DNA of 6,791 bases from Thermoplasmata archaeon (GTDB taxonomy: Archaea; Thermoplasmatota; Thermoplasmata; WALJ01): contig JALSOU010000209.1 in NCBI GenBank assembly GCA_026986305.1, positions 1-6,791 of the forward strand. Direction: 5' to 3'. The translations under genes and the position numbers were made by a program. The notes under the pieces are model-generated. The model made no database searches. It saw nothing but the letters and a program-made list of their open reading frames with translations, and was not told where the DNA came from. Position 1 is the first letter of the stretch. The number at the start of each line of letters is the position of its first letter. Positions 1-6,523 of the stretch are shown here, piece after piece.

Positions 1-845
1 AAAGCGAGGACCTCACCACAATTATAAGGGATGATGTCAGGGCGAACAGAAGCTTTGCAGCAATGATAGGCTCCTTAGATAAGGATGGAGATGGACTCCC
101 TGACTCAAATCTGACACAGGTCTATGACTGGCTCTACCAGCACGATGAGAGGACAAAGTATCTTCTGTACAGGGATGACGGAGGATATGAAAGCACAATA
201 ATGAGGGTAAAGGGGACATCCACGAAGAACTCTGAGCATGAAGTCCTTTACCATGACCTCAAAGCCGATATAAAACCACTGAAAGATGCAGGCTATTCAG
301 CAACAGTTACAGGTGGGTCACTCCTGATATACACCATAACAACCAGCTTACAGAACAGTCAGTGGAATTCCCTAATAGTGACGCTGATAATAACCCTGAT
401 AATCCTCACCATTGTCTTCTACTATCTAAGGAAATCTCTCGCTCTCGGAACAATAACAACTCTTCCTGTGGTGATAGCCCTTATATGGTCTCTCGGAACC
501 ATGTATCTGGTGGGCCTTAATTTCAACATGATGACCGTCACCATAACTGCCCTGACCATAGGTCTGGGAATAACCTATTCCATACATCTCAGCCACAGGT
601 TCCTTGAGGAGATGGACAAATCCTCTCCCGAAGAGGCTGCGAGGGTTACGGTGAGGCACACGGGGAGCGCCATATTCGGCGCAGCGGCCACAACCATGGG
701 CGGCTTCGGAGTCCTCATGCTGTCGTCAATGCCACCTCTGAGGCAGTTCGGAGAGATAGCTGCTATGTCCATACTGTTCAGCTTCCTGCTCTCTGTGTTC
801 ATTCTGCCCACATTCCTCGTTCTCTGGGCTAGGCGAAAGACCTAA
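1..845 (+). CDS. RND/MMPL-family exporter, C-terminal part (5' truncated)
   Basis: The frame is open from base 3 without a start, so this is the end of a longer gene; the first ATG at 63 is internal. Numbering from that Met, residues 1-100 are soluble and extracytoplasmic in character, followed by five hydrophobic segments at about 101-122, 127-151, 155-178, 203-221 and 228-256, ending in the basic tail ARRKT. This is the pattern of the second half of an RND permease (COG1033-like archaeal exporters), after the second large external loop. The segment with GLGITYSIHLSHRF aligns with the family motif GxxxDY, but the usual proton-relay Asp is Thr171. The external part carries a DxDGDGxxD loop. 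RND proteins export lipids, peptides or small molecules using the proton gradient; the substrate here cannot be told. tldD follows after 33 bases. The family call is confident; the transport role is inferred. Confidence 0.88.
   Translation, partial: SEDLTTIIRDDVRANRSFAAMIGSLDKDGDGLPDSNLTQVYDWLYQHDERTKYLLYRDDGGYESTIMRVKGTSTKNSEHEVLYHDLKADIKPLKDAGYSATVTGGSLLIYTITTSLQNSQWNSLIVTLIITLIILTIVFYYLRKSLALGTITTLPVVIALIWSLGTMYLVGLNFNMMTVTITALTIGLGITYSIHLSHRFLEEMDKSSPEEAARVTVRHTGSAIFGAAATTMGGFGVLMLSSMPPLRQFGEIAAMSILFSFLLSVFILPTFLVLWARRKT
78..104 (+). other. Predicted Ca2+-binding loop (DKDGDGLPD) in the exporter
   Basis: The codons read D-K-D-G-D-G-L-P-D, matching the DxDGDGxxD loop found in dockerins, thrombospondin type 3 repeats and EF-hand-like sites. 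Only one copy is present in the visible part. It lies in the extracytoplasmic domain ahead of the membrane segments, where calcium is available. Metal binding is inferred from the motif only. Confidence 0.5.
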
Positions 846-850
846 ATACT
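842..850 (+). promoter_or_regulatory. Candidate TATA box upstream of tldD
   Basis: CTAAATACT overlaps the stop codon of the exporter gene and is centred about 33 bases before the ATG at 879. An archaeal TATA box centred near -26 would start transcription around 871, leaving only a short leader. A similar CTAAATA box lies ahead of the gene at 6524. It would allow tldD expression independent of the exporter. Confidence 0.4.
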
Positions 851-864
851 TGCATCCCTATGCA
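851..864 (+). repeat. Small inverted repeat TGCAT-N4-ATGCA
   Basis: A perfect 5-base inverted repeat with a 4-base spacer lies between the putative TATA box and the tldD start, and it overlaps the palindrome ATGCAT at 860-865. Its position just downstream of a TATA box would suit a repressor site, but a repeat this short is common by chance. Confidence 0.25.
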
Positions 865-878
865 TGTGTAGTGATTCC

Positions 879-2282
879 ATGAAAGGCATTGCCGAAAAGG
901 CGCTCCGATATGGAGAGAAAAAGGCGGATTATTTTGAGGTAAGGGCAGAGAAAACCGCAATAACTCTGAATTTCATGAAAAACGGGGTTCTCTCAGCGTC
1001 CACTGAGAGGGTGGATTCAGGGATCGCAATGAGAGCGCTCCTCAGGGGAGGAATGGCAGGGATATACACCAATTCTACTGAGTGGGATGAGGTGAAAGAG
1101 GCGGTTGATAAGGTCATAGAGATGGCTGAAAAGGCCTCTGAAATATCGGATGTAAAGCTCTCAGAGGAAAGGACATACAGGGATTACTGGACCGTTGAGC
1201 AGAAGAGGAAGATAGAGGATGTGGACAACTCTGAGAAAATCTCTTGGCTTTCAGAGATAGAAAATAGGCTGAAAGAGGAGACTAGGGCTGTGGCGAGGAT
1301 ACAGGTGCTGAGGGACAGCTTGAAGGAAAAGCACATTCTTACCTCAGAAGGAACGGAGATATCCTCTTTTTTACCGAGCATAGAGTACATGTACTTCATC
1401 ATAGTTGCCAACGAGAAAGGGAGTGAGCAGGCATACAATCAGCTGGCATGGACAGGAGGCTACGACAGATGGGATGAATGGGACCCTGAAGGAAGGGTTG
1501 TTGATATGGCAAAGATACTTGAAAGGTCAATAAACGAGGGTAAGACCCTGAAATCAGGAAAAATGGACCTGATAGTCGGGCCTGAAGTCACTGGAATCGC
1601 TTCACACGAGTCATGCGGGCATCCCAGCGAGGCTGACAGGATAATGGGGAGAGAGGGATATCTGGCAGGCGAGTCCTTCATAAAGCCAGAGATGATTGGT
1701 GAGAGAATAGGGAGCGAAATAGTGAATGTTGTGGATGACCCTACGGTTCCAAACAGCTTCGGATACTACAAGTACGATGATGAAGGAGTCCCAGCAAGGC
1801 GCAGATACCTCTACAAAAACGGAGTAATAAACGAGTTCCTGCACAACAGGGAAACCGCTGCTGTTTTGGGGACAAAGAGCAACGGAGCTGCGAGGGCAAG
1901 TGGATGGGACAGGGAGCCAATAGTGAGGATGAGCACCACCTTCGTTGAACCCGGCGATTACGAGGTTGAGGAGCTCTTTGAGGATGTCAAGTACGGGGTT
2001 TACATGAAGTCATTTACAGAGTGGAACATAGATGATGTCAGATATAATCAGAAATACACGGGAAGGGAGGCATATCTCATAGAGAACGGTGAGATAAAAG
2101 GCCCAGTTAGAAGGCCGATTATAGAGCTGACAACAAAGACCTTCTGGAGCTCCGTGGATGCTATTGCGAAGGACCTTGAATTCGTGGGTGCTACATGCGG
2201 AAAGAGCGACCCTGAACAGGGCGTGGATGTCTGGACAGGTGGGCCGCACATGAGGCTTAGAGATGTCTATATGAGGTGGTAA
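879..2282 (+). CDS. tldD: TldD zinc metalloprotease subunit
   Basis: TldD is the catalytic subunit of the TldD/TldE (PmbA) heterodimeric cytoplasmic protease, which in E. coli trims modified or unfolded peptides (pre-microcin B17, CcdA). The protein is 467 aa from the ATG at 879, near the usual 450-480. HESCGH (H243, E244, H248) is the family HExxxH zinc motif. C440 in the C-terminal GATCGK segment matches the conserved third metal ligand, and the end (WTGGPHMRLRDV) fits the family's C-terminal strand. It therefore looks catalytically complete. An in-frame ATG at 864 would add five residues (MCSDS). I prefer 879 because GTGAT at 871-875 resembles the archaeal Shine-Dalgarno core and the TATA position puts transcription start near 871. 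tldE follows after one base. The substrate is unknown; the radical SAM gene downstream hints at a modified peptide. Confidence 0.93.
   Translation: MKGIAEKALRYGEKKADYFEVRAEKTAITLNFMKNGVLSASTERVDSGIAMRALLRGGMAGIYTNSTEWDEVKEAVDKVIEMAEKASEISDVKLSEERTYRDYWTVEQKRKIEDVDNSEKISWLSEIENRLKEETRAVARIQVLRDSLKEKHILTSEGTEISSFLPSIEYMYFIIVANEKGSEQAYNQLAWTGGYDRWDEWDPEGRVVDMAKILERSINEGKTLKSGKMDLIVGPEVTGIASHESCGHPSEADRIMGREGYLAGESFIKPEMIGERIGSEIVNVVDDPTVPNSFGYYKYDDEGVPARRRYLYKNGVINEFLHNRETAAVLGTKSNGAARASGWDREPIVRMSTTFVEPGDYEVEELFEDVKYGVYMKSFTEWNIDDVRYNQKYTGREAYLIENGEIKGPVRRPIIELTTKTFWSSVDAIAKDLEFVGATCGKSDPEQGVDVWTGGPHMRLRDVYMRW
2273..2279 (+). promoter_or_regulatory. Ribosome binding site of tldE inside the end of tldD
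   Basis: GAGGTGG within the last codons of tldD matches the archaeal Shine-Dalgarno (GGAGGTGATC), four bases before the ATG at 2284. It fixes the tldE start and supports translation of the two subunits from one mRNA. Confidence 0.75.
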
Positions 2283-2283
2283 A

Positions 2284-3609
2284 ATGCAGGAAAAAATCGT
2301 GAAAACAGCCCTTGAAAAGGGAGCTGATGAGGTTATTGTCAAGATAATTGAGAGGGATGATGTTCAGCTTAGGTTTTCAAACAACATGGGAGATATCGCA
2401 AACAGGTGGGTTTCAAGAAACATCATGGTTTTTCTAGCTTTAAACGGCAGAACCACAGGTTTTGAGATAAGCAGGCCTGAGAATATGGAAAAGGAGATTG
2501 AGAAGGGGGTGGAGTTCGCAAAAAAGCTCCCTGAAAACCCTGATTTCATGGGAATATACGACGGAAAGCTCAGCCCAGCTGGGATAAATTTTGAACCTAT
2601 AGATGATGAGCTCTCAGAATACGGGAAAATCGCCATGGACTCAGCCCTATCTCATAAAATAAAGAGGGTTTCCGGCGAGATTTATCTGGCGAGGCACAGG
2701 ATAAAGATAGCGACGAACTACAACTCAGCTGAGGAACACCGATCGTATCTCATAACAACTGCCAGAGCATTCAACCATGAGGGAAATCCGGGTCAGGCGA
2801 GCACACACATAGCTGATAAGGGGGATTTGAAGAGATACGGGCCTGAATTCGTTGGAGATAAAGCTGGAAAGCTGGCTGAGATGAATGTAAATGTGAAGGA
2901 AGGCGAGGAAGGGAACTTCACCGTTCTTTTAGACCCGTTATGCTTCGGATCAACCATAACTGAGGTGGGGAGCGCTCTCTCTGCCTTCTCCGTGGATTCT
3001 GGAATGAGCTTCTTCGTTGGAAAGCTTGGAGAAAAGGTGGCTTCCGATGTCCTCACACTGTACGATGACCCCCACAGTCCCGGTTCAGGAATGGCAGGCT
3101 TTGACGACGAGGGAAAGGCCACGCAGAAGACCATAACCATAGAGAAAGGTGTGCTTAAGAGCTATCTGCACAGCACATCCACCGCCAAGAAGTACGGGGT
3201 TGAAAGCACTGGGAACTCAAAGATAGGTGGGGGATATTTTTCACCCGGAGGCTCCATAATGCCGGGTTTCTGGCAGAACAGGGTTGAGCCGGGAAAGAGG
3301 AAGATGGAGGACATCATGGCAGATATTGATAGAGGACTTTACATAGCTAACACATGGTACACCCGCTTTCAGGACCGCCTCAAAGGGGATTTCTCAACCA
3401 TACCTAGGGATGGGATATTCTACATAGAGGACGGTGAGATAAAGGAGGCATGGAAGGGAATAAGGATAAGCGAGAATATACTCCACATGCTGGAAAACAT
3501 AAGGGAGCTTAGCTCAGAACTTATTCCCGTGGACTGGTGGGGTGAAACAGTGAGGACATTCGCACCCTATGCGCTCATAGATGATGTGAGGATAACCAAG
3601 GCGAGGTAA
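2284..3609 (+). CDS. tldE: TldE/PmbA, non-catalytic partner of TldD
   Basis: The protein is 441 aa, close to the usual PmbA length (about 450). It shares the TldD/PmbA fold signatures: LYDDPHSPG at 259-267, FDDEG at 273-277, a Gly-Val-Leu segment at 289-291, and the TAKKYGVESTGNS stretch at 300-312 that matches the family's conserved 'tA...g..stGna' region. The C-terminal RDGIFYIEDGEI block at 375-386 is also typical. No HExxxH occurs anywhere; the equivalent region reads LCFGSTITEVGSALSAF. This loss is normal for TldE, which forms the active heterodimer with TldD and does not indicate decay. It starts one base after tldD with a good ribosome binding site, so the two are almost certainly co-expressed. 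The name pmbA is equally usable. Confidence 0.92.
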   Translation: MQEKIVKTALEKGADEVIVKIIERDDVQLRFSNNMGDIANRWVSRNIMVFLALNGRTTGFEISRPENMEKEIEKGVEFAKKLPENPDFMGIYDGKLSPAGINFEPIDDELSEYGKIAMDSALSHKIKRVSGEIYLARHRIKIATNYNSAEEHRSYLITTARAFNHEGNPGQASTHIADKGDLKRYGPEFVGDKAGKLAEMNVNVKEGEEGNFTVLLDPLCFGSTITEVGSALSAFSVDSGMSFFVGKLGEKVASDVLTLYDDPHSPGSGMAGFDDEGKATQKTITIEKGVLKSYLHSTSTAKKYGVESTGNSKIGGGYFSPGGSIMPGFWQNRVEPGKRKMEDIMADIDRGLYIANTWYTRFQDRLKGDFSTIPRDGIFYIEDGEIKEAWKGIRISENILHMLENIRELSSELIPVDWWGETVRTFAPYALIDDVRITKAR

Positions 3610-3610
3610 G

Positions 3611-3619
3611 GATTAAAAG
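3611..3619 (+). promoter_or_regulatory. Candidate TATA box for the radical SAM gene
   Basis: GATTAAAAG starts two bases after the tldE stop and is centred 22 bases before the GTG start at 3637. There is no Shine-Dalgarno between them. The spacing resembles the box ahead of the gene at 6524 and would give an essentially leaderless transcript, so the gene may have its own promoter besides read-through from tldDE. Confidence 0.35.
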
Positions 3620-3636
3620 CACGCCCTATTACGGCT

Positions 3637-4719
3637 GTGCTCTGGTTCATATTCACCACACCTGTCTGCAACCTCAACTGCCGCTACTGTGGAGGCACCA
3701 TACCTGAGGAGGTCATGCCACACGAGATAAGGTACAGCTTTGATGAGCTCAAAAGATTCATAGAAAAGGACCCGGAGGCAGACATAGCTTTTTACGGCGG
3801 AGAGCCACTACTGAAGATGGACTTCATTGAAAAGGTGATGAATTCCATAAGAGCTAGGAATTTTTTCCTGCAGACAAACGGCATATTTCTAAACCACCTG
3901 AAACCCGAGCTTTTGAGCAGGTTTCACACAATCCTAATCTCTCTGGACGGGCCTGAGGATATTACCGATTATTACCGTGGAAAAGGAGTTTACAGGGCTG
4001 CGGTCAGAAACGCCGAGCTAATAAGAAAAAGGGGCTTTGAAGGAGATATAATAGCGAGGATGGCTGTGTCTCAGGAGAGCGACATATACAGGGATGTCAT
4101 GCACCTCCTATCTCTATGGCCATTTGATCATGTGCACTGGCAGCTGAATGTTGTCTGGGACCCTGAGGACTCATGGAAGGACTTCAGGGCATGGCTAAGG
4201 GACTCATACTATCCGGGATTGAAAAGGCTGGCTGATTTCTGGATAGAGAGCATTGAGAAATACGGGAAAATACCGGGAATAGTGCCTTTTCAGGGCATAA
4301 TGAAGAGGCTATTCGGCCTTGAAAAGCCCGGGCTTCCCTGCGGTGCGGGAAGGGACGCCTTCGCCATAGCAACAGATGGAGAGATTCTGGCATGTCCTAT
4401 AGGTGGAGAGTTTGAGTGGAACCACCTTGGAAACATAGCACGCAGCGAGCCGGAGGATGTCAGAAACTCTGTATTTCCAGATGAGCCCTGCCCTTCATGT
4501 CCATATTATGGGGTTTGCGGAGGGAGGTGCCTCTTCGCCAATAAGGAGAGACTATGGGGTGAGGAAGGCTTCAATCTCATATGTGAGACTGTGAAATACA
4601 CCATAGACCTTATGAAGGAGATAAAGCCGAGGGTTGAGGGAGCTCTCTCCGACGGCATAATCTCCGAGGATGATCTAAGATATCCTGAGGTTAACAACAC
4701 CACTGAGATAATACCCTGA
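3637..4719 (+). CDS. Radical SAM/SPASM protein, probable peptide modifier
   Basis: The protein is 360 aa. The N-terminal core has CNLNCRYC (C11, C15, C18; CxxxCxxC, ligating the SAM [4Fe-4S] cluster), GGEP at 54-57 contacting SAM, and the LISLDGP strand at 100-106. The C-terminal half has the full SPASM pattern: C235-x12-G-x4-C253, then C285-x2-C288-x5-C294-x3-C298, and C316, seven cysteines expected to hold two auxiliary [4Fe-4S] clusters. SPASM enzymes include PqqE, AlbA, MftC and sulfatase maturases, mostly acting on peptides or proteins. The very short lead before the first Cys resembles the archaeal AF0577-type family (putative peptide modifiers), as far as I can recall it. The start is GTG; the only upstream in-frame alternative is a poor ATT at 3628, and the family N-terminus fits GTG. 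The gene is in the same frame as tldE. The substrate and reaction are unknown. Confidence 0.9.
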   Translation: MLWFIFTTPVCNLNCRYCGGTIPEEVMPHEIRYSFDELKRFIEKDPEADIAFYGGEPLLKMDFIEKVMNSIRARNFFLQTNGIFLNHLKPELLSRFHTILISLDGPEDITDYYRGKGVYRAAVRNAELIRKRGFEGDIIARMAVSQESDIYRDVMHLLSLWPFDHVHWQLNVVWDPEDSWKDFRAWLRDSYYPGLKRLADFWIESIEKYGKIPGIVPFQGIMKRLFGLEKPGLPCGAGRDAFAIATDGEILACPIGGEFEWNHLGNIARSEPEDVRNSVFPDEPCPSCPYYGVCGGRCLFANKERLWGEEGFNLICETVKYTIDLMKEIKPRVEGALSDGIISEDDLRYPEVNNTTEIIP

Positions 4720-4737
4720 CTTTGAAATCACATGGCA

Positions 4738-4743
4738 TTTTTT
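4738..4743 (+). terminator. Candidate poly-T terminator
   Basis: A run of six T lies 18 bases after the radical SAM stop codon, inside the 29-base convergent junction with sufB. Archaeal polymerase often stops on such T-tracts without a hairpin. No matching T-run is seen on the minus strand after the sufB stop. Confidence 0.35.
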
Positions 4744-4748
4744 GAATG

Positions 4749-5708
4749 TTATTTCAACAGCCCCTGAACTATCATATCTATCGCCTTATCTTCATCAAGG
4801 CCTCTGGCCATAAGGGTTTGCAGCTGTTTTTTATCCACACTCCCTATGGCTGCCTCGTGAGTGACCTTAGCTTTCGGATGGGTGGCGCTTATCTGCGGTA
4901 TGGATGTCGCCCTAGCGTTGTCAAGCAGTATCTCTGTGCAGTCCACATGCCCTCTTGAATAAGGAGCGTTCCCCTCTGTTATGTTTATAACCTCGCTGGT
5001 GGCATTGTCTCTGAGGGCAACTCTGGTCTTTATTATTCCAGTGGAGCGCTCCCCGTTCAACCTTATGATTTCCTTCCCATTCACTATATCGTCGCCTTTT
5101 CCGTAAACCTTTGTCAGCATCGTGGCCTTAGCATCCTTTTCCAGATCAGCCTCGTATTCTATGTAAAGCTCACCCATCCTTCCGTGCTTCATGGTGAATG
5201 TGTTTGTGAATTCACCCCCTTCCAGCACATGAACCTTTGCAAATGGCTTTACTATTACCCCACCGCTATCGCTGTGGAAGTGCTCCTCCCCATAGATGAA
5301 TTTCGCATTTTTTCCAACGGTTATGTAGCCTTCAGATATGTGCTCCACCCTCACAGCATTCGGAAAGAAGCAGTGGGACACCAGCTCAACCTCTGCTCCA
5401 TCGCCAACATCTATGTAGCTTATTACATGCTGGACCCCTTCCTTCGGAAGCATTCCGAAACATACATGGACAGGGTACTTTATCTTCGCTCCAGGCTTAA
5501 CCTTTATGTGAGCTTCAATCACCCCATCTTCTCTGGTGTGAGCTTCCATCTCTATGCCTTCAGTTCCTTTTGATGCCAGAACCTTGTCTCCGTTCACAGC
5601 CAGAGTTGCGAAGTTCGCATCCTTGAAAGGTGTCGCATCCTCTCCAGCCTCTTCGTATGCCTTTACGAGCATCTCATACTCTTTCATGTAGATGTCCTTC
5701 ATATCCAT
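4749..5708 (-). CDS. sufB: SufB/SufD-family Fe-S assembly scaffold (minimal archaeal type)
   Basis: The scaffold protein partners with the SufC ATPase to build Fe-S clusters in the cytoplasm. It is 319 aa, much shorter than E. coli SufB (about 495) because the N-terminal region is reduced; this is typical of the archaeal SmsB/SufB. Residues about 60-260 form alternating beta strands as expected for the Suf beta-helix. The key C-terminal features are present: RGHVDCTEILLD with C257, corresponding to the essential SufB cysteine, and THEAAIG with H284 and E285, matching the conserved His-Glu pair. The tail DKKQLQTLMARGLDEDKAIDMI is the usual SufC-binding helical end. The start ATG abuts the sufC stop with no gap and has GGAGGAG upstream; Met3 is a possible alternative. 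No separate sufD lies in this window, so a SufB homodimer is likely. Confidence 0.93.
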   Translation of the reverse strand: MDMKDIYMKEYEMLVKAYEEAGEDATPFKDANFATLAVNGDKVLASKGTEGIEMEAHTREDGVIEAHIKVKPGAKIKYPVHVCFGMLPKEGVQHVISYIDVGDGAEVELVSHCFFPNAVRVEHISEGYITVGKNAKFIYGEEHFHSDSGGVIVKPFAKVHVLEGGEFTNTFTMKHGRMGELYIEYEADLEKDAKATMLTKVYGKGDDIVNGKEIIRLNGERSTGIIKTRVALRDNATSEVINITEGNAPYSRGHVDCTEILLDNARATSIPQISATHPKAKVTHEAAIGSVDKKQLQTLMARGLDEDKAIDMIVQGLLK

Positions 5709-6440
5709 TTAACCACACTCCTCCCTGTTCTTTTCCTTATAATCATGCTCATCGCAGCTCTTGCACCTGTCCCTGAAAATCCTGCTAACTTTAACAGGAG
5801 TGTCTGTTATTATGGGGGTTCCAGCGCACATAAGCGTGCTTCTGTCCGCTATTTCCGCCATCTCCTCCCTGTGGGTTATGATGAGAACACTGCTTCCTCT
5901 GGAGTTTATCGTCTTTATCAGACCTATTACATCGTAGATTGAAAGCATGTCTATGCCGCTGTCAGGCTCATCAAGTATGGCCAGCTCAGGCCTCATGAGG
6001 TATATGGATGCCAGCTCAATCCTCTTCCTCTCCCCCCCGCTCAGCGACTCTCCAAGCTCCCTTTTGAGGTATTTTTTCGGATAGAGGGAGACCATATCCA
6101 GAGCTTCCTTTATCGCATCATCGCTCTCATATCTGTTGCTTATTCTCAGGTATTCCTCAACAGTTATGCCTTCAAATCTGGCAGGCTCCTGCCATGCTAG
6201 GGTGATTCCCCTTTTCGCCCTCTCGCTTATGCTCAGATGTGTTATGTCCTCACCTTTGAACACTATCTTTCCTGAGCTTAGTGGGATTATGCCCATTATT
6301 GCATAGGCAAGAGTGCTTTTTCCCGCACCGTTTATTCCCACAAGGGCATGGACCTCACCCTTCCTTATCTTCATGTTTGCGAACTGCACTATCCTGCGCC
6401 CGTCGGCCTCTACTAGTCCGTCTTTGATTTCCAGAAGCAT
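5709..6440 (-). CDS. sufC: SufC, ABC-type ATPase of Fe-S cluster assembly
   Basis: SufC drives conformational change of the SufB scaffold during Fe-S assembly. All ABC ATPase motifs are present (numbering from the upstream ATG at 6464): Walker A GINGAGKST 43-51, Q-loop Q92, signature LSGGE 141-145, Walker B LAILDEPDSGID 161-172 with catalytic E166, and switch H198. ARFEGITVEEYL after the Q-loop is SufC-like. The C-terminus carries an unusual cysteine tail, RCKSCDEHD ... EECG (C234, C237, C250). Three starts are possible: 6464, 6446 and 6440. The first ATG lies inside the putative TATA box; starting at 6440 gives MLLEIKDG, matching the family N-terminus, about 25 bases from the box centre, consistent with a leaderless message. 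6446 (MPMLLEIKDG) is nearly as good. sufB follows with no gap. Confidence 0.93.
   Translation of the reverse strand: MLLEIKDGLVEADGRRIVQFANMKIRKGEVHALVGINGAGKSTLAYAIMGIIPLSSGKIVFKGEDITHLSISERAKRGITLAWQEPARFEGITVEEYLRISNRYESDDAIKEALDMVSLYPKKYLKRELGESLSGGERKRIELASIYLMRPELAILDEPDSGIDMLSIYDVIGLIKTINSRGSSVLIITHREEMAEIADRSTLMCAGTPIITDTPVKVSRIFRDRCKSCDEHDYKEKNREECG
5718..5724 (-). promoter_or_regulatory. Ribosome binding site of sufB inside the end of sufC
   Basis: GGAGGAG on the minus strand lies nine bases before the sufB ATG (5708) and is read within the Arg-Glu-Glu codons of the SufC tail. It supports the start at 5708 and coupled translation of sufC and sufB. Confidence 0.6.
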
Positions 6441-6460
6441 GGGCATGCCTTCAGTATTGA

Positions 6461-6470
6461 CCATATAAGG
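6461..6470 (-). promoter_or_regulatory. Candidate TATA box of sufCB
   Basis: On the minus strand this reads CCTTATATGG, preceded by the A-rich CCAAAAG, which resembles an archaeal BRE. It is centred about 25 bases before the preferred sufC start at 6440, implying a leaderless transcript. It also contains the most upstream possible sufC ATG, arguing against that start. Confidence 0.55.
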
Positions 6471-6498
6471 CTTTTGGACAGATATGTCCTAAAAATCT

Positions 6499-6506
6499 CT
6501 AAATAT
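6499..6506 (+). promoter_or_regulatory. Candidate TATA box of the deacetylase-family gene
   Basis: CTAAATAT preceded by AAAAATCT lies with its centre about 22 bases before the ATG at 6524; no Shine-Dalgarno is seen. It faces away from the sufC promoter box about 30 bases to the left, so both genes are driven from one 60-base intergenic region. Confidence 0.5.
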
Positions 6507-6523
6507 GCGGGGGATATGCCTTC

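Noticed and set aside
2010..2342. Open minus-strand frame of 110 codons across the tldD/tldE junction.
   Set aside because: It is antisense to two well-supported genes, with low-complexity Ser/Pro/Cys composition typical of a shadow frame.
2934..3000. Missing HExxxH in the second TldD-like protein, suggesting a decayed gene.
   Set aside because: TldE/PmbA proteins naturally lack the zinc motif; the frame is full length and other family motifs are intact.
4720..4748. Possible site for a small precursor peptide gene next to the radical SAM gene.
   Set aside because: The gap is only 29 bases and the other junctions (33, 1 and 27 bases) are equally small; no short frame with a ribosome site and leader/core character was found.
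5184..5573. Open plus-strand frame of 129 codons.
   Set aside because: It lies wholly antisense to sufB, resembles no family I recognise and has no promoter or ribosome site; the sufB frame carries clear family motifs.
6461..6470. CCATATAAGG is an exact CArG-box sequence (CC, six A/T, GG).
   Set aside because: CArG boxes belong to eukaryotic SRF/MADS regulation. In this archaeal setting the same bases are better read as a minus-strand TATA box.
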